Below are positions 31,613-40,984 of a stretch of 64,000 bases of DNA, piece by piece (position 1 is the stretch's first letter; each line of letters begins with the position of its first letter). The notes below the pieces were generated by a model. The model ran no database searches. It worked only from the letters and a program-made list of their open reading frames with translations, and had not been told where the DNA came from. The stretch comes from Shinisaurus crocodilurus (taxonomy: Eukaryota; Chordata; Lepidosauria; Squamata; Shinisauridae), in assembly GCA_021292165.1 (NCBI GenBank), contig CM037888.1:28447140-28511139 (forward strand). Reading direction: 5' to 3'. A program made the translations under genes and the position numbers.

Positions 31613-31735
31613 CTAATTTTTTTCCCCCAGCAACTGTTTAAATCACCTAGCCTGTCCCTATTCTTTACACATGCCAGTGCATTGTATTAAGAGGTGTCAA
31701 TTCCCTCCTCAGAGGATATATGCCCCACATTATAA

Positions 31736-31972
31736 TAGAATCATAGAATCATAGAAAGTAGAGTTGGAAGGGGCCTACAAGGCCATCGAGTCCAACCCCC
31801 TGCTCAATGCAGGAATCCAGGTCAAAGCATCCCCGACAGATGGCTGTCCAGCCGCACCTCGAATGCCTCCAGACTGGGAGAGCCCACCACCTCCCTGGGT
31901 AGTTGGTTCCATTGTCTTATTGCTCTGATAGTCAGGAAATTTTTCCGGATGTTTAGGTGGAATCTGGGTTGT
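31736..31972 (-). mobile_element. CR1 retrotransposon 3' end
   Basis: Minus-strand copy beginning with the ATAGAATCATAGAATCATAG tail, then GGCCATCGAGTCCAACCCCC, CATCCCCGACAGATGGCTGT and GGATGTTTAGGTGGAATCTG. It is 5'-truncated. Confidence 0.92.
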
Positions 31973-32110
31973 CATCAGCCCTGCTTCCTGCAATCAGCTC
32001 CAGGTAGTTGCAATCAGCATTATAAGTTCCCCCCATTTCCCTGGGTGTGTTCTTCCCTACCCACACCTTTTTACCAGCTCCAGAAAGAAAGCTGGGAGGC
32101 TTCCAGTTAG

Positions 32111-32316
32111 CAGTGGCAGGTGGCCCCAATGTCAGTGGGGCGGGGTGTATCCACTCCAGGTTTCAGTCTGAACATTAAAGGAGCTATCCATAGTGCCAAA
32201 CCTAGTTCGGGGCTGGGGTTCAGCACCATGGATAGCTCCTTAAAAGTTTGGGCCGGAACCCAAAGTGGATACACCGCCCCGTTGACATTGGAGACACCAC
32301 CCTCCGCTACTTCCAG
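32111..32316. mobile_element. CAGGGGAGGCTGGT hAT MITE
   Basis: Imperfect palindrome: CCCCAATGTCAGTGGGGCGG and CCCCGTTGACATTGGAGAC outside, TTAAAGGAGCTATCCATAGT and CATGGATAGCTCCTTAAAAG inside. It is the same family as 16402-16607, but the TSD is not clean. Confidence 0.78.
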
Positions 32317-32363
32317 AGTTCAGAAGACCATCAGTTGGTGAGAATGACCATTTCAACACTTTA

Positions 32364-32478
32364 GGGCACAATCCTACGCATGTTCAGACAGAAAAAAAGT
32401 CTTACAGCTCCCAGCATTCCCTAGCCAGCATGGACTTTTTTCCCCCGGTCTACGCATACATAGGATAGCACCCTGACT
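32364..32478. repeat. TTA/TAA-type MITE
   Basis: AGGGCACAATCCTACGCATG, CAGACAGAAAAAAAGTCTTA, CAGCTCCCAGCATTCCCTAG and the right arm CTACGCATACATAGGATAGC. Confidence 0.68.
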
Positions 32479-32660
32479 GTCCAAATTTCTCTGCAGAGTT
32501 GCATGCTGGGCTTTTAAGAGTATACCTGAGCAAACAGAATTATTTCTATGGGCTTCAAGGGGAGGTGACTCCGAGTAAACACTGGGCAAGCGGAGAGTCA
32601 TAGAAAGCTAATATTTAGTAACCTCTTATATGCACAGCTGGGGGGAAAATGTTTGCCTAA

Positions 32661-33292
32661 CAGGACCGGTGCAGGGCAGTTTGGCGCCCTAGGCTAAATT
32701 ATATTTAGTGCCCCCCCTCTCATGCCGTGGGGGGGGCTCCGGAGCAAAGCAGCCCTGCTCTGCAAACCTCTCGCCGCCGCTGCCGCCGCCACCACCACCA
32801 CCGGACACCCCCCCGCACGCCGCCGCCGCCACCACTGGACACCCCCCGCACGCCGACACCGACGCCACCAGACCCCCCCCCACGCCGCCGCTGCTCCCCC
32901 ACATACCTTCCCCTGCCTCCTCCGAAAAGGAAGTGACGCGACGGGACCCCCGCGCTCTGTTTTTAGCCGGGGGAAACCAGGGCAACAGGGCTGTTTAAGC
33001 CCTGTTGCCCTGGTTCCTCCCGCCAAAACAGAGCACAGGCGGGGCTTCGGAAACGGCGCGGAGAAGGTAGGTGTGGGGGGGGGAGGCGGCGCAGAGCGGG
33101 GGGGGAGGCGCCCAGGCTCGGCCCCACCACTACTCCGGGCGCAATCGCCCGCACTGACCTGGCTTTGTCGGCGAGGCGGGCGAGTGGGGCAGGAGCGTGC
33201 CGGCAGCGAAGAGGAGCGCAGCGTTTCTGCGCCCTCTTCCGCTATGCTCCCTAGGCAACAGCCTAGTTGGCCTAGCGGTAGCGCCGGCCCTG
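32661..33292 (-). mobile_element. GC-rich CAGGGCCGG hAT element
   Basis: A 632-bp element with ends CAGGACCGGTGCAGGGC and GTAGCGCCGGCCCTG. A near-duplicate TTTGCCTA/TTTGCCTT flanks it (one extra base on the left). The interior is extremely GC- and CpG-rich with CCG/CCA runs, and contains a short inverted repeat CAGGGCAACAGGGCTG / CAGCCCTGTTGCCCTG-like around 32980-33010. It belongs to the family of 14484, 41639 and 50463. The long proline/glycine-rich frames are artefacts. Confidence 0.85.
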
Positions 33293-33555
33293 TTTGCCTT
33301 ACAGGAATGTCTTTCTCAAGGAGAACCTGCTATAGGCCGCCGGGGCAATGAAATGCCTGACACCCTGCATGGCATACCTTTCAGCGTTTGAAAATCTTAG
33401 AGATGCAGCACTTCAAGACTCTTTCTTCAGACCTGGACCCATCTATATTCAACCGTTTTGCTTGTGCTGAGAGTCAATGAGAAAGGATGGGTGTGCGGCG
33501 GGAGGAATGGGAACCTAATATTAGTAATGATTGCAAATTAACAGTGCCTTCCTAG

Positions 33556-33745
33556 GCATGTATCAGAGGCAGTCTGCCTATGTACTCCAGTTGCTGGGGA
33601 ACATGGGTGGGAAGATGCCGTTGCACTCATGTCCTGCTTGTGGGACCCCGTGGGCAGCTGGTTGGCCACTGTGTGAACAGAATGCTGGACTAGAAGGACC
33701 CTTGGTCTGATCCAGCATGGCTCTCCTTATGTTCTTATGTCTACT
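33556..33745 (+). mobile_element. CR1-type LINE 3' end fragment
   Basis: GTATCAGAGGCAGTCTGCCT, TTGCTGGGGAACATGGGTGG, GAATGCTGGACTAGAAGGAC and the tail CTTATGTTCTTATGT. It matches the 3' part of 28875-29238. Confidence 0.8.
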
Positions 33746-33767
33746 TGAAAGCAAGTCCAAACGTTTT

Positions 33768-34370
33768 CAGTGGGACTTATTCCCTAGATGGCTTAGGGCA
33801 ACTTGCCTGAAGGAGCATCTCTTCCATATTTACCTACTACTAAGGTCATCATTCCTGGCACCCCTAGCAAATGAGGGGAGGTGGGTGGCTACGAGATAGC
33901 AGGCCTTTTTAATGGTGGCTCCCTAATGCGGAATGCCCTCCCCAGAGAGGCTCACTTGGCACCTACATTATGACCTCTTAGCAGTGCTTTTTTTCTGGAG
34001 AAAAAGGTACCGGAACTCTTGGATTACATTTCCTCGGGCGTAGATGGCGATTAAATTGTAATGCAATTAATAGAAGAAAAGGTGCTGGAACTCAGTTCCG
34101 GTGAGTTCCACCAGAAAAAAAGCCCTGCCTCTTAGGCACCAAGTGAAAACTTTTTTCTTCTTCCAGGCATTTTAAGAACTGTTTTTAGTGCTTTTAGTTT
34201 AGATCACTACACTTTTATGGCTGCTAGTTTGACTTTGGTTATATGTGCTGTTGTTCTGTTTCTATTCTTTTAACTTGTTTTTCGTGTGAGCTATTTTTAT
34301 TCATTGTTTTTGTTTTTTGTATATTGATGTATTGTACTTGTACATGGCCCAAAGAACTTTGAATGGTTGA
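33768..34370 (+). mobile_element. L2-like LINE 3' end, interrupted
   Basis: AGTGGGACTTATTCCCTAGA, GTGGCTCCCTAATGCGGAAT, GCCCTCCCCAGAGAGGCTCA (an LWNALP-type C-terminal remnant), then AAACTTTTTTCTTCTTCCAG and an AT-rich 3' UTR. It is split by a hAT MITE at 33982-34127. Related to 4375-4750. Confidence 0.72.
33982..34127. mobile_element. hAT MITE nested in LINE, exact TSD
   Basis: A 146-bp element with inverted ends CAGTGCTTTTTTTCTGG and CCAGAAAAAAAGCCCTG, flanked by exact 8-bp CCTCTTAG (33974-33981 and 34128-34135). The internal arms GGTACCGGAACTCTTGG and GTGCTGGAACTCAGTTCC are related direct/inverted words. It is a type common in squamate genomes. Confidence 0.93.
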
Positions 34371-34509
34371 ATACAGGCTTTCCATGTAGCTATTCCCAGG
34401 GTCAATTCCTCATATCTCTGGTGGAAAAAAGTTTCAGGTAGCAGCAGGATGCAGGGGAGGGGAAACAACCACGTGACTCCTTGGAAAGCTACTGCCAATC
34501 AGAATAAAG

Positions 34510-34607
34510 GAGCCTTCCCCAACCAGGTGCTATTCAGATGTGTTGGACTACACTTTCCATCATCCCCAGCCAATGGTTTGACTCAGTATAAGGCAGCTTT
34601 ATGTGAC
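34510..34607 (+). repeat. MITE half plus SINE tail fragment
   Basis: CCTTCCCCAACCAGGTGCTA and TTGGACTACACTTTCCATCA are the left arm of the CCCTCCAGATG MITE. From 34573, GACTCAGTATAAGGCAGCTT is the 3' tail of the 16768-type SINE. Confidence 0.55.
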
Positions 34608-34609
34608 CC

Positions 34610-34835
34610 AGGGGAGGCTGGTGGTGGTGACTCCTATTTCGGTGGGACTCCTTTTCCATCTCAGGCTTTGCAGCTTTTAATTGGAGCTTCCTAGTAGTTA
34701 TCCATGGTGCTGAATCCCATCCCCAGAATAGGCTCACCACCATGGATAGCTCCTAGGAAGTTCCAAATAAAAGCCGCAAAGCCTGCGATGGAAAAGGAGT
34801 CCCACGGAAATAGGACCCACCAGCCTCCCTCAGTT
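34610..34835. mobile_element. CAGGGGAGGCTGGT hAT MITE
   Basis: Palindromic: CCAGGGGAGGCTGGTGGTGG, ATCCATGGTGCTGAATCCCA mirrored by CACCATGGATAGCTCCTAGG, closing with ACCCACCAGCCTCCCTCAG. Same family as 35370-35580. The right end is altered and no TSD is seen. Confidence 0.78.
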
Positions 34836-35369
34836 CTACCCGGTGCAAAGGGAGGTGCTGCATTTTATTTGATCGGTTCTCGTGCTCCAGTCTTGCTGTG
34901 TAAATTCTTGGAGCCTGCATCCGCTTTCACCCACCATCACCTTCCATATGCAATTACTATTCATAGCTGCAGATGCTCACGGTGTCCCTTGATGCTCCGC
35001 TCATTAAAGCACCACCACTTAGTGTTAATGGCACAGAACCACCTCGTCTATCATGTTCCTCAGGAGAGAAACATTCCACTTTTGCTCAATGAACCCAACC
35101 ATTTCGCATCAAATAGGGCAGAAAGCATCTTTCTCCGAGGTACTGGGCCTCCTTGCTGGTCATCATGCATTGGTTGCTTTTTGACTAACTCAAGAACTTT
35201 CTCACTCAGTGACAATAACTTCTCTTGAAAACCCTTGAGTTAGTCACAGAGTGTCTTCTAGGGAAAAGGCTGTGTGTGACTAGCATGATTGTCCTCCATC
35301 TTCTTCTTTTTTTTATTACTGAAGTATTAGTGTACTTAGGGGGTATGTGGCAGTACAGTCTAACACATC

Positions 35370-35580
35370 CAGTGGAGGCGGGTGACTCCTGTATCAGTGG
35401 GGCCCCTTATCTATTGCAGCTTTTATTCTCAGCTCTATAGCAGCTATCCATGGCGCTGTACTCCATCCCCCAAAATAGGGTCACCACCATAGGGCACCAT
35501 GGATAGCTCCCATTAAGGTCAGAATAAAAGCTGCAATGGATAAGGAGCCCCGTTGACATGGGACTTACCAGCCTGCCCTG
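35370..35580. mobile_element. CAGGGGAGGCTGGT hAT MITE with TSD
   Basis: A 211-bp element with ends CAGTGGAGGCGGGTGACTCC and CCAGCCTGCCCTG. The flanks AACACATC and AACAAATC match at 7 of 8 (35362-35369, 35581-35588). Inner arms are GCAGCTATCCATGGCGCTG and CACCATGGATAGCTCC. Confidence 0.88.
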
Positions 35581-35752
35581 AACAAATCCTTCAACTCTAG
35601 AGAAGGATCCATTGCCATGCATGGCAGCCACTTGTGCAATCCTGGTGCCCAGGAACTGCAGGGGAAAGCCAACAGGACCTGCAGTTCTTCTTGCTTGCCA
35701 CTAGGTGGCAAAGTCAAAGAGAAATCCAACTGTTGACTGTATAATTTGAGAA

Positions 35753-35887
35753 CAATGTTCTCCAACCTTGGGTCCTCAGATGTTTTTGGCCTACAACTCC
35801 CAGCATGCCCCAGCCAGCATAGCTGGCTGGGGCATGCTGGGAGTTGTAGGCCAAAAACATCTGGGGACCCAAGGTTGGAGAACATTG
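35753..35887. mobile_element. Palindromic hAT MITE
   Basis: A 135-bp palindrome with ends CAATGTTCTCCAACCTTGGG and CCCAAGGTTGGAGAACATTG. The flanks TTTGAGAA and TTTTAGAA match at 7 of 8. Both ends carry CAATG rather than CAGTG, which looks like a change copied to both arms. Confidence 0.9.
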
Positions 35888-35914
35888 TTTTAGAATGTCC
35901 TTTTGTTGGTTTTA

Positions 35915-36480
35915 AGCAGAGCTGTGCGCAGAGGGCCTCTCAAAATTCTCCACCCTATTTATGTGGGCAGAGAAATTGGGTGAACAATTTCACCGAATTC
36001 CTCCAGGGAGAGGAGAAATTCTCCAACAGTTTCTCACAGGTAGGCTCACCATTGGTAGGGGTTGTAGCAGCACTGCCCTTTCCCCCTCAGGGTTTTTTTT
36101 TATAATATGTTTGCACCACCACTTCGAGTGGCAACAGCATCAACTGTGTCGGCAGCCTGGCCCCAGTGCTGCAGCCTCCACAATGCCCCATAACAAGCAC
36201 CATCATTCTGGGGTATTATGAAGAGAGGGAAGGCAGCCAGGAGGGACACACCACCACCACCACCCCAAAAAGGAAAGAAAATTTGGGAGAAAATTCTGCA
36301 AAGTGGCCTTTATATATGTATCTGGAGGGGGGTAAGCAAAGGAAAATCTCAGAACTTTTCTGGTGGGGATGTCCTCTGAGAAATTTCAGCTCAGCTCTGG
36401 TTGTAATTCTTCAGGGTTCAGCACCTCCCCCAGGGTCTTCCAAAACATTAAATTTCTGAGGGGTGATTGTGGATACATCT
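35915..36480 (+). repeat. Unclassified dispersed repeat, 5' part
   Basis: CTCAAAATTCTCCACCCTAT, AGAAATTGGGTGAACAATTT, CACCGAATTCC, CAGGTAGGCTCACCATTG, then TTTGCACCACCACTTCGAGT and AACAGCATCAACTGTGTCGG. The same order is found at 40985-41240. No inverted ends, poly(A) or coding motif recognised. Confidence 0.6.
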
Positions 36481-36504
36481 TATCTCTAACTCAGATGTTT
36501 ATGA

Positions 36505-36672
36505 GGCCTGTGGCTCACGCTGGCTCAGCTTGTCTGAGCGTGGAAAGCTAAGCAGGGTCAGGCCTGGTTATGACTTGGATGGGACACCCCTCCTCTAGTT
36601 TCCTGCATTGAGCAGGGGGGTTGGACTCGATGGCCTCGTAGGCTCCTTCCAGCTCTATGAAATCTATGAAAT
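36505..36672 (+). mobile_element. 5S-rRNA-derived SINE with CR1 tail
   Basis: The head is 5S-like: GGAAAGCTAAGCAGGGTCAG, GCCTGGTTATGACTTGGATG, covering the internal A-box/IE and C-box parts of the polymerase III promoter. It is followed after ~25 bp by the CR1 3' end GGTTGGACTCGATGGCCTCG through TCCAGCTCTATGAAATCTAT. Upstream, CTGTGGCTCACGCTGGCTCA is a diverged 5S start. Copies on the other strand are at 59413, 62556 and 63026. Confidence 0.88.
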
Positions 36673-36675
36673 AAT

Positions 36676-36918
36676 GCCACGACTTCCCTGAAAGCCATGT
36701 AGCAGGTGTGGCAGGGGCAGTGTTGTGGCCAGATCAAGGGAAGAGGTGGAGGTGGATTTTTGCTGTGCCAAATCTTTCCTCCAATTTCCTGAAAACTGTC
36801 TTCTGCCATGAAAGAGGTTTCCATTTTTCTGCCTCATTCTCAGGGCATTTTAGAATGTATTTTTCAATTTCTTTTGGTGGTGTTTTGTGCTCATCTTATC
36901 ACTGAGAGGTGCCTGAGG

Positions 36919-36953
<35 letters not shown>

Positions 36954-37240
36954 TTTTACATGTCTCTCCTTTTCTCTGCAGCCTCCCAGGGTGCCTGCAC
37001 ACTCTGATCTGAGTAAGCCCTATGAGAGGAATTGCCTCATGATGTCTTCCCCTGGGCTTAAATTGAAGTGTGAGTAATCCTGGATGCTACAGGTTGCTGG
37101 AGAGATGATTATACAAGGAAAGACAGAACAATCACTCACACTCCTCAGCCACTTCATACGTAAAGTAAGTGCAAGTACCCTGAACCCAACCCAGAGAATT
37201 TCAGAGAATTTCTCTGAAAGTTTCTTCTCCTTCGAATTTC
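36676..37240 (+). repeat. Unclassified dispersed repeat, 3' part
   Basis: CTCCAATTTCCTGAAAACTG, CCATTTTTCTGCCTCATTCT, GGTTGCTGGAGAGATGATTA, CTCCTCAGCCACTTCATACG and AGTAAGTGCAAGTACCCTGA. Collinear with 41300-41640 plus 42253-42430, and in part with 58175-58410. Here it follows the 5S-CR1 SINE insertion. Confidence 0.62.
36920..36952. repeat. (GT)n microsatellite
   Basis: About sixteen GT units inside the dispersed repeat. Confidence 0.95.
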
Positions 37241-37407
37241 TTTTCTAAAGCAATTTATGTCTATAAGGACCCGACGCATAAACCCTTCTCAGGCTAAGCA
37301 CCAACACTTAAAAACCTGAGGGGAGGGTCAAATGAAACTTTTCCCCTACCAATAAGGGAAAAGATTAATACAGGTTATAAAGGATCTATTTTAAGTTTAT
37401 GATACTG

Positions 37408-37884
37408 TGGGTACAAAGGTGTGTGTGTGTGTGTAGATTTAACAGTAATGCAGGTTAATAACGCCAAGCTGACACGTAGGATTTGGGTAGCAAACAAAAT
37501 AAAAATAAGTTTATTTTAATTCTCAAAATCTTAGTTCCAGAAAATAACTTTAAACCTGCCTACACCAAACACTTTGTAATTGACCTAAGTCCCTATAACT
37601 CTAAATACTTTCACTCCTCAGACAAGCACTGATTCCTCTCAAAACTCCTGACAAGACACGAATAATCCAACTAACCTAACTCCCCAACTCCCAACGCTCC
37701 CCACACTCCAAACACTCTCCCATGACACACTAACTCTGACATCACTCAAACACTCCTTATATACTCCTCCCCCCACCCTTTCCAATACATCACAAACCGC
37801 ACCCACTCAGTTCAATATTCTATACTCACTAAACATACTAAAGCAGACATACACCAGGGAACTGAATTGTGGGGTTACCGCACA
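37408..37884 (-). repeat. Solo-LTR-like segment
   Basis: On the minus strand it starts near TGTGCGGTAACCCCACAATT. A TATA box within GGAGTATATAAGGAGTG lies at about 37753-37770, and a polyadenylation-like ATTAAAATAAACTTATTTTT about 240 bp further on. This order (TG start, TATA, poly(A) signal, CA end) is what an LTR shows. Ends are approximate, a 4-6 bp TSD was not confirmed, and no internal retroviral or Gypsy genes are seen. Confidence 0.45.
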
Positions 37885-38299
37885 CCTTTCCAAGAGCAGA
37901 TTGCGAAATGTTGCTGCTGAAAAGTCTCAGTTCAAAGGCTGTCCTTGGGAGGGCAGTGCAGTATCTTGAAATATTAAACTAGCAGAGGCATACATTGACA
38001 CAGATGTATGCTAGGAAGGGGACCCTGAATGAATCCTGTGAAATAGAAACAGAAATTGCTCTTCCGTGTGGTTGGCAGGGCATTTCCATGGCATACCACA
38101 TCTGTCATTACCATTGCAGACAGTAGCAAAAGATGGTCGCAGGAAAATAAAACTTGTGCAGGTGATTAAGAGCTTCCAAAGGATCAGACTTCCAGATATA
38201 GAAGGGGTTCCCAGGGGCCTATTACACACTAGCATTGTGTGCACACACACACAGAGCCAGGCCAGTTTTCTTCTAGCTGGTTGGCAACCCCATCCCCTG

Positions 38300-38790
38300 G
38301 TCTTTTCTTTTAGGAATGGGCGAGAAATTCTTTCAGTCCACATTTTGATGTGAACTTACCTAATTTGCATGTCCCAAACCAATACGCAAACTGAAATGCA
38401 ATAACACTTTGATATTTGAAGTTTTCCCATTTTTGTGATGCAGTTTCTTCAATCAAAAGAAATGCATATACAAGTGTGTACATTAGGGGAAAGTGAGAGC
38501 AAAAGTGTGTATTTCAGTGAAAACATAAAAACACATCATATATGGGGAAATTGCTTGCAAAAGATGCATACGTTAGGAAGGGCTTTATACAACAATGGAT
38601 ATGATTAGGGAAAGTGTCCATGAAAATGTGCAGAAAATGTGATGTGGACTTTTTAAAAAAAAAATTCCAACTGATGTGGAAACAAGACAAAATGTACTTA
38701 AGATTGGGGAAATGAGAAACGAAGCGAAACTGAAATTGACAGATTCTGATCTGAATCGGAAATTGACAAACTGATGGTGTGATGATTCCA
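38300..38790 (-). repeat. AT-rich TGCATATTTT repeat family
   Basis: Includes GAATGGGCGAGAAATTCTTT, TTTTGTGATGCAGTTTCTTC, AATTGCTTGCAAAAGATGCA, GAAACGAAGCGAAACTGAAA and TTGACAGATTCTGATCTGAA. Closely similar to 53690-54000. Probably a non-autonomous DNA transposon, but ends not proven. Confidence 0.6.
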
Positions 38791-39559
38791 CTCTTGCCCA
38801 TGAAGATGAGCAGCCGCTGACAAGATGCTAACCTAGCTTTCAATTCATTGGACTGGCCTTTGGCCCATGTCTATAAAACGATACCTGGAGCTTTTTTGTG
38901 TGTCTCGCTCATTTCTATTTAAAGAACGTGTGCTACTTTCCTTTTGGTGTTTCTGGCCTTTAAACACTTTAATGGGCAGCATTTTTCATGTTTTATTATT
39001 GAGATGGAGGAAATGGCAGACATCTCCCTATGTGATGAGGAGGAAGAGAGAGGACTCGCTTGCCCAAAAGTCCATGACGAGGAGACGCCAGCCTTGGCTG
39101 CAGTTTGCAAACAGGAAAGCAATTGATTGTAGCAGAGCAAGGCTTCATTAGCACTGGTCGTCTGAAAATGAAATGAGGTGCATGATTTTAAAATCCTGGT
39201 TACAGCCCAAGTAGGCCTGGGCTTTCTGCATGCAGATCCCATACCATCTGGCTGAACGACATTGGAGCACCTCCCCTATAAAGAAAGGCTAAAGTTGTGG
39301 GGAATATTAGTTCAGATAGCTTCTTTTGTTCCTTACAGGAGCCATCTGGAATGGTGCCCCCTGCCTTTCGGTCTCACCCCCTGAGGTGGATTAAATCCAA
39401 ACAACTACAAAACTGTGGAGCTTTTGGGGTTCCTACATACACACACACGCACACGCCTCCTCATGTGTAACCAAGTGAGGCCAGTTGAGGGGGCTGGGAG
39501 GAAACGAAAGGTACATAAAGCATCGGATGGAATGAATGGCGCCTAGATGCCTGGAGAAG

Positions 39560-40260
39560 TGGCCTAGGGCTTTCATATGTAAATAGTTCAGGCCCAGTAA
39601 GCCATGAGGCATGACTCATGAGCCTCCCTCATCCTGACTGGCCAGGTGAAGTTCAATCTAATTGGCTGAAGGCAGGAAAGCTACAGAAAGGGGGAGGGGG
39701 GGAGAGCTTTTTCCCAACGTGTAGCCTGTCTTGGTCTTTGTCTCTTGGTCTTTGGTAGCATGGCTGCCCAGTGGTTGGAGCCATGGCAGCGTGCCAAAGA
39801 GGGGCCCAAGCCTTTAGGGGGGCCCCCCTCAGGAACCGACCCCAGGCAGCTCCTGGTAAGATTAGCTGGATTGAGGGCTCTAGTAAAGGCAAGCCTTGTG
39901 GGAGTTTTACCCATCTCGGACCTGTGGGTAGATGGAGTAGTTCCTCCTCGGGCAACAAGGCTGTGCTGGATTTAACCCTTGAAGAGAACACCCTCAGGTA
40001 ACAGGTGTGTGCCTGAGAGATATTAAGGAATCAGGTATTATTGTTTTGCAGCTTTACTGTGTACTAAAGTGTCTCTCTCTTTATTTTGTGTGCTTCTCTC
40101 ATTTCCCTAATCTTGTTGTTTAAATGCTACCAGAATAAACCTTGTCTTGGTTTTACCCCACATGGGTTTTGTAGTACTCTGTGAGTTCAGTATCTAAATC
40201 CAGGTTACAGAATTAAAGGCGAGTCCCTCAACAGAGATCCAAGTAGGATTGCAGACAGCT
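39560..40260 (+). repeat. Possible LTR-like segment
   Basis: TGACTGGCCAGGTGAAGTTC, a G-rich block, an open leader-like stretch, and a polyadenylation signal in CCAGAATAAACCTTGTCTTG followed by CACATGGGTTTTGTAGTACT. The layout recalls 12430-12905. No defined ends. An alternative is an exonised or unrelated sequence. Confidence 0.3.
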
Positions 40261-40397
40261 GAGGCTGGCAATCTGGTACCTTGAGATCTCTGGGGGTCTT
40301 GGTTCCTTTGGAGTAGGAAAGGGTGGGGGTGTGGCGGGCCAGCCAGCCCCCCTTCCTCCACAAAAACCATCCAAATTAATCCAAGGAGTTGAACAGT

Positions 40398-40485
40398 GCA
40401 ATCCTATACATGTCTACTCAGAAGTATGCCCCACTGAGTTAAATGGGGATTACTCCCAGGTAAATGAGTATAGAATTGTAGCATA
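40398..40485 (+). repeat. Short MITE, TCTACTCAGAAGTAAG family
   Basis: AGTGCAATCCTATACATGTC, TACTCAGAAGTATGCCCCAC, TGAGTTAAATGGGGATTACT, CCCAGGTAAATGAGTATAGA. The ends GCAATCCTATAC and GTATAGAATTG are imperfect inverted repeats. Best copy in the window. Confidence 0.7.
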
Positions 40486-40843
40486 AAACATCCATCTCAA
40501 TAATACTAAAGCATATGAAACATTTAAAAAGGATAATAAAGGTCAGCGCCAATCACAAAACATTAAATATTGAAAATCACTCAAAGGCCTGCTGGAGAGA
40601 GAGAACGTTTTCACCAGCCATCAAAATGCAAACAAAGAGTGAGGTTTGGTGAGTTTCTTTAGGGAGGGTGTTCCAACAGGGCGGGTGCCACGACTAACAA
40701 GGCGCCACACAGCTCATCATGGCCTTTGGCCTTGCCAATTGTGTGCCGTGGCATTTGGCACTGAGCCCCAGAACAGAGTCCCAGTAATTCTGCATCTGGT
40801 TTGTGAGTGTGTAACGGGTAGAGTGGCCACCTACCCATTGCCA

Positions 40844-40861
40844 CAAAAAAAAAAAAAAAAA
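40844..40861. repeat. A run
   Basis: A homopolymer of about seventeen A followed by an A/G-rich stretch. Confidence 0.9.
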
Positions 40862-40984
40862 GGAAAGAAAAAAGAAATGCATCACCAAAATAAAGGACAA
40901 AAGAGGACACAACATGCATAACATTTGCATGTGCTAATGCATGTGTATAGATGCAAACTTAGAGAGGGTAACTGTAATTTGAAT

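Noticed and set aside
32722..33351. 209-codon frame and several overlapping G/P-rich frames
   Set aside because: All lie in the GC-rich hAT element 32661-33292 and exist on both strands. No domain.
35746..36105. Recurring frame with SPDVFGLQLPACPSQ and GHAGSCRPKTSGDP seen at several places
   Set aside because: It is the palindromic hAT MITE read in one frame. The two halves are the arm and its mirror image.
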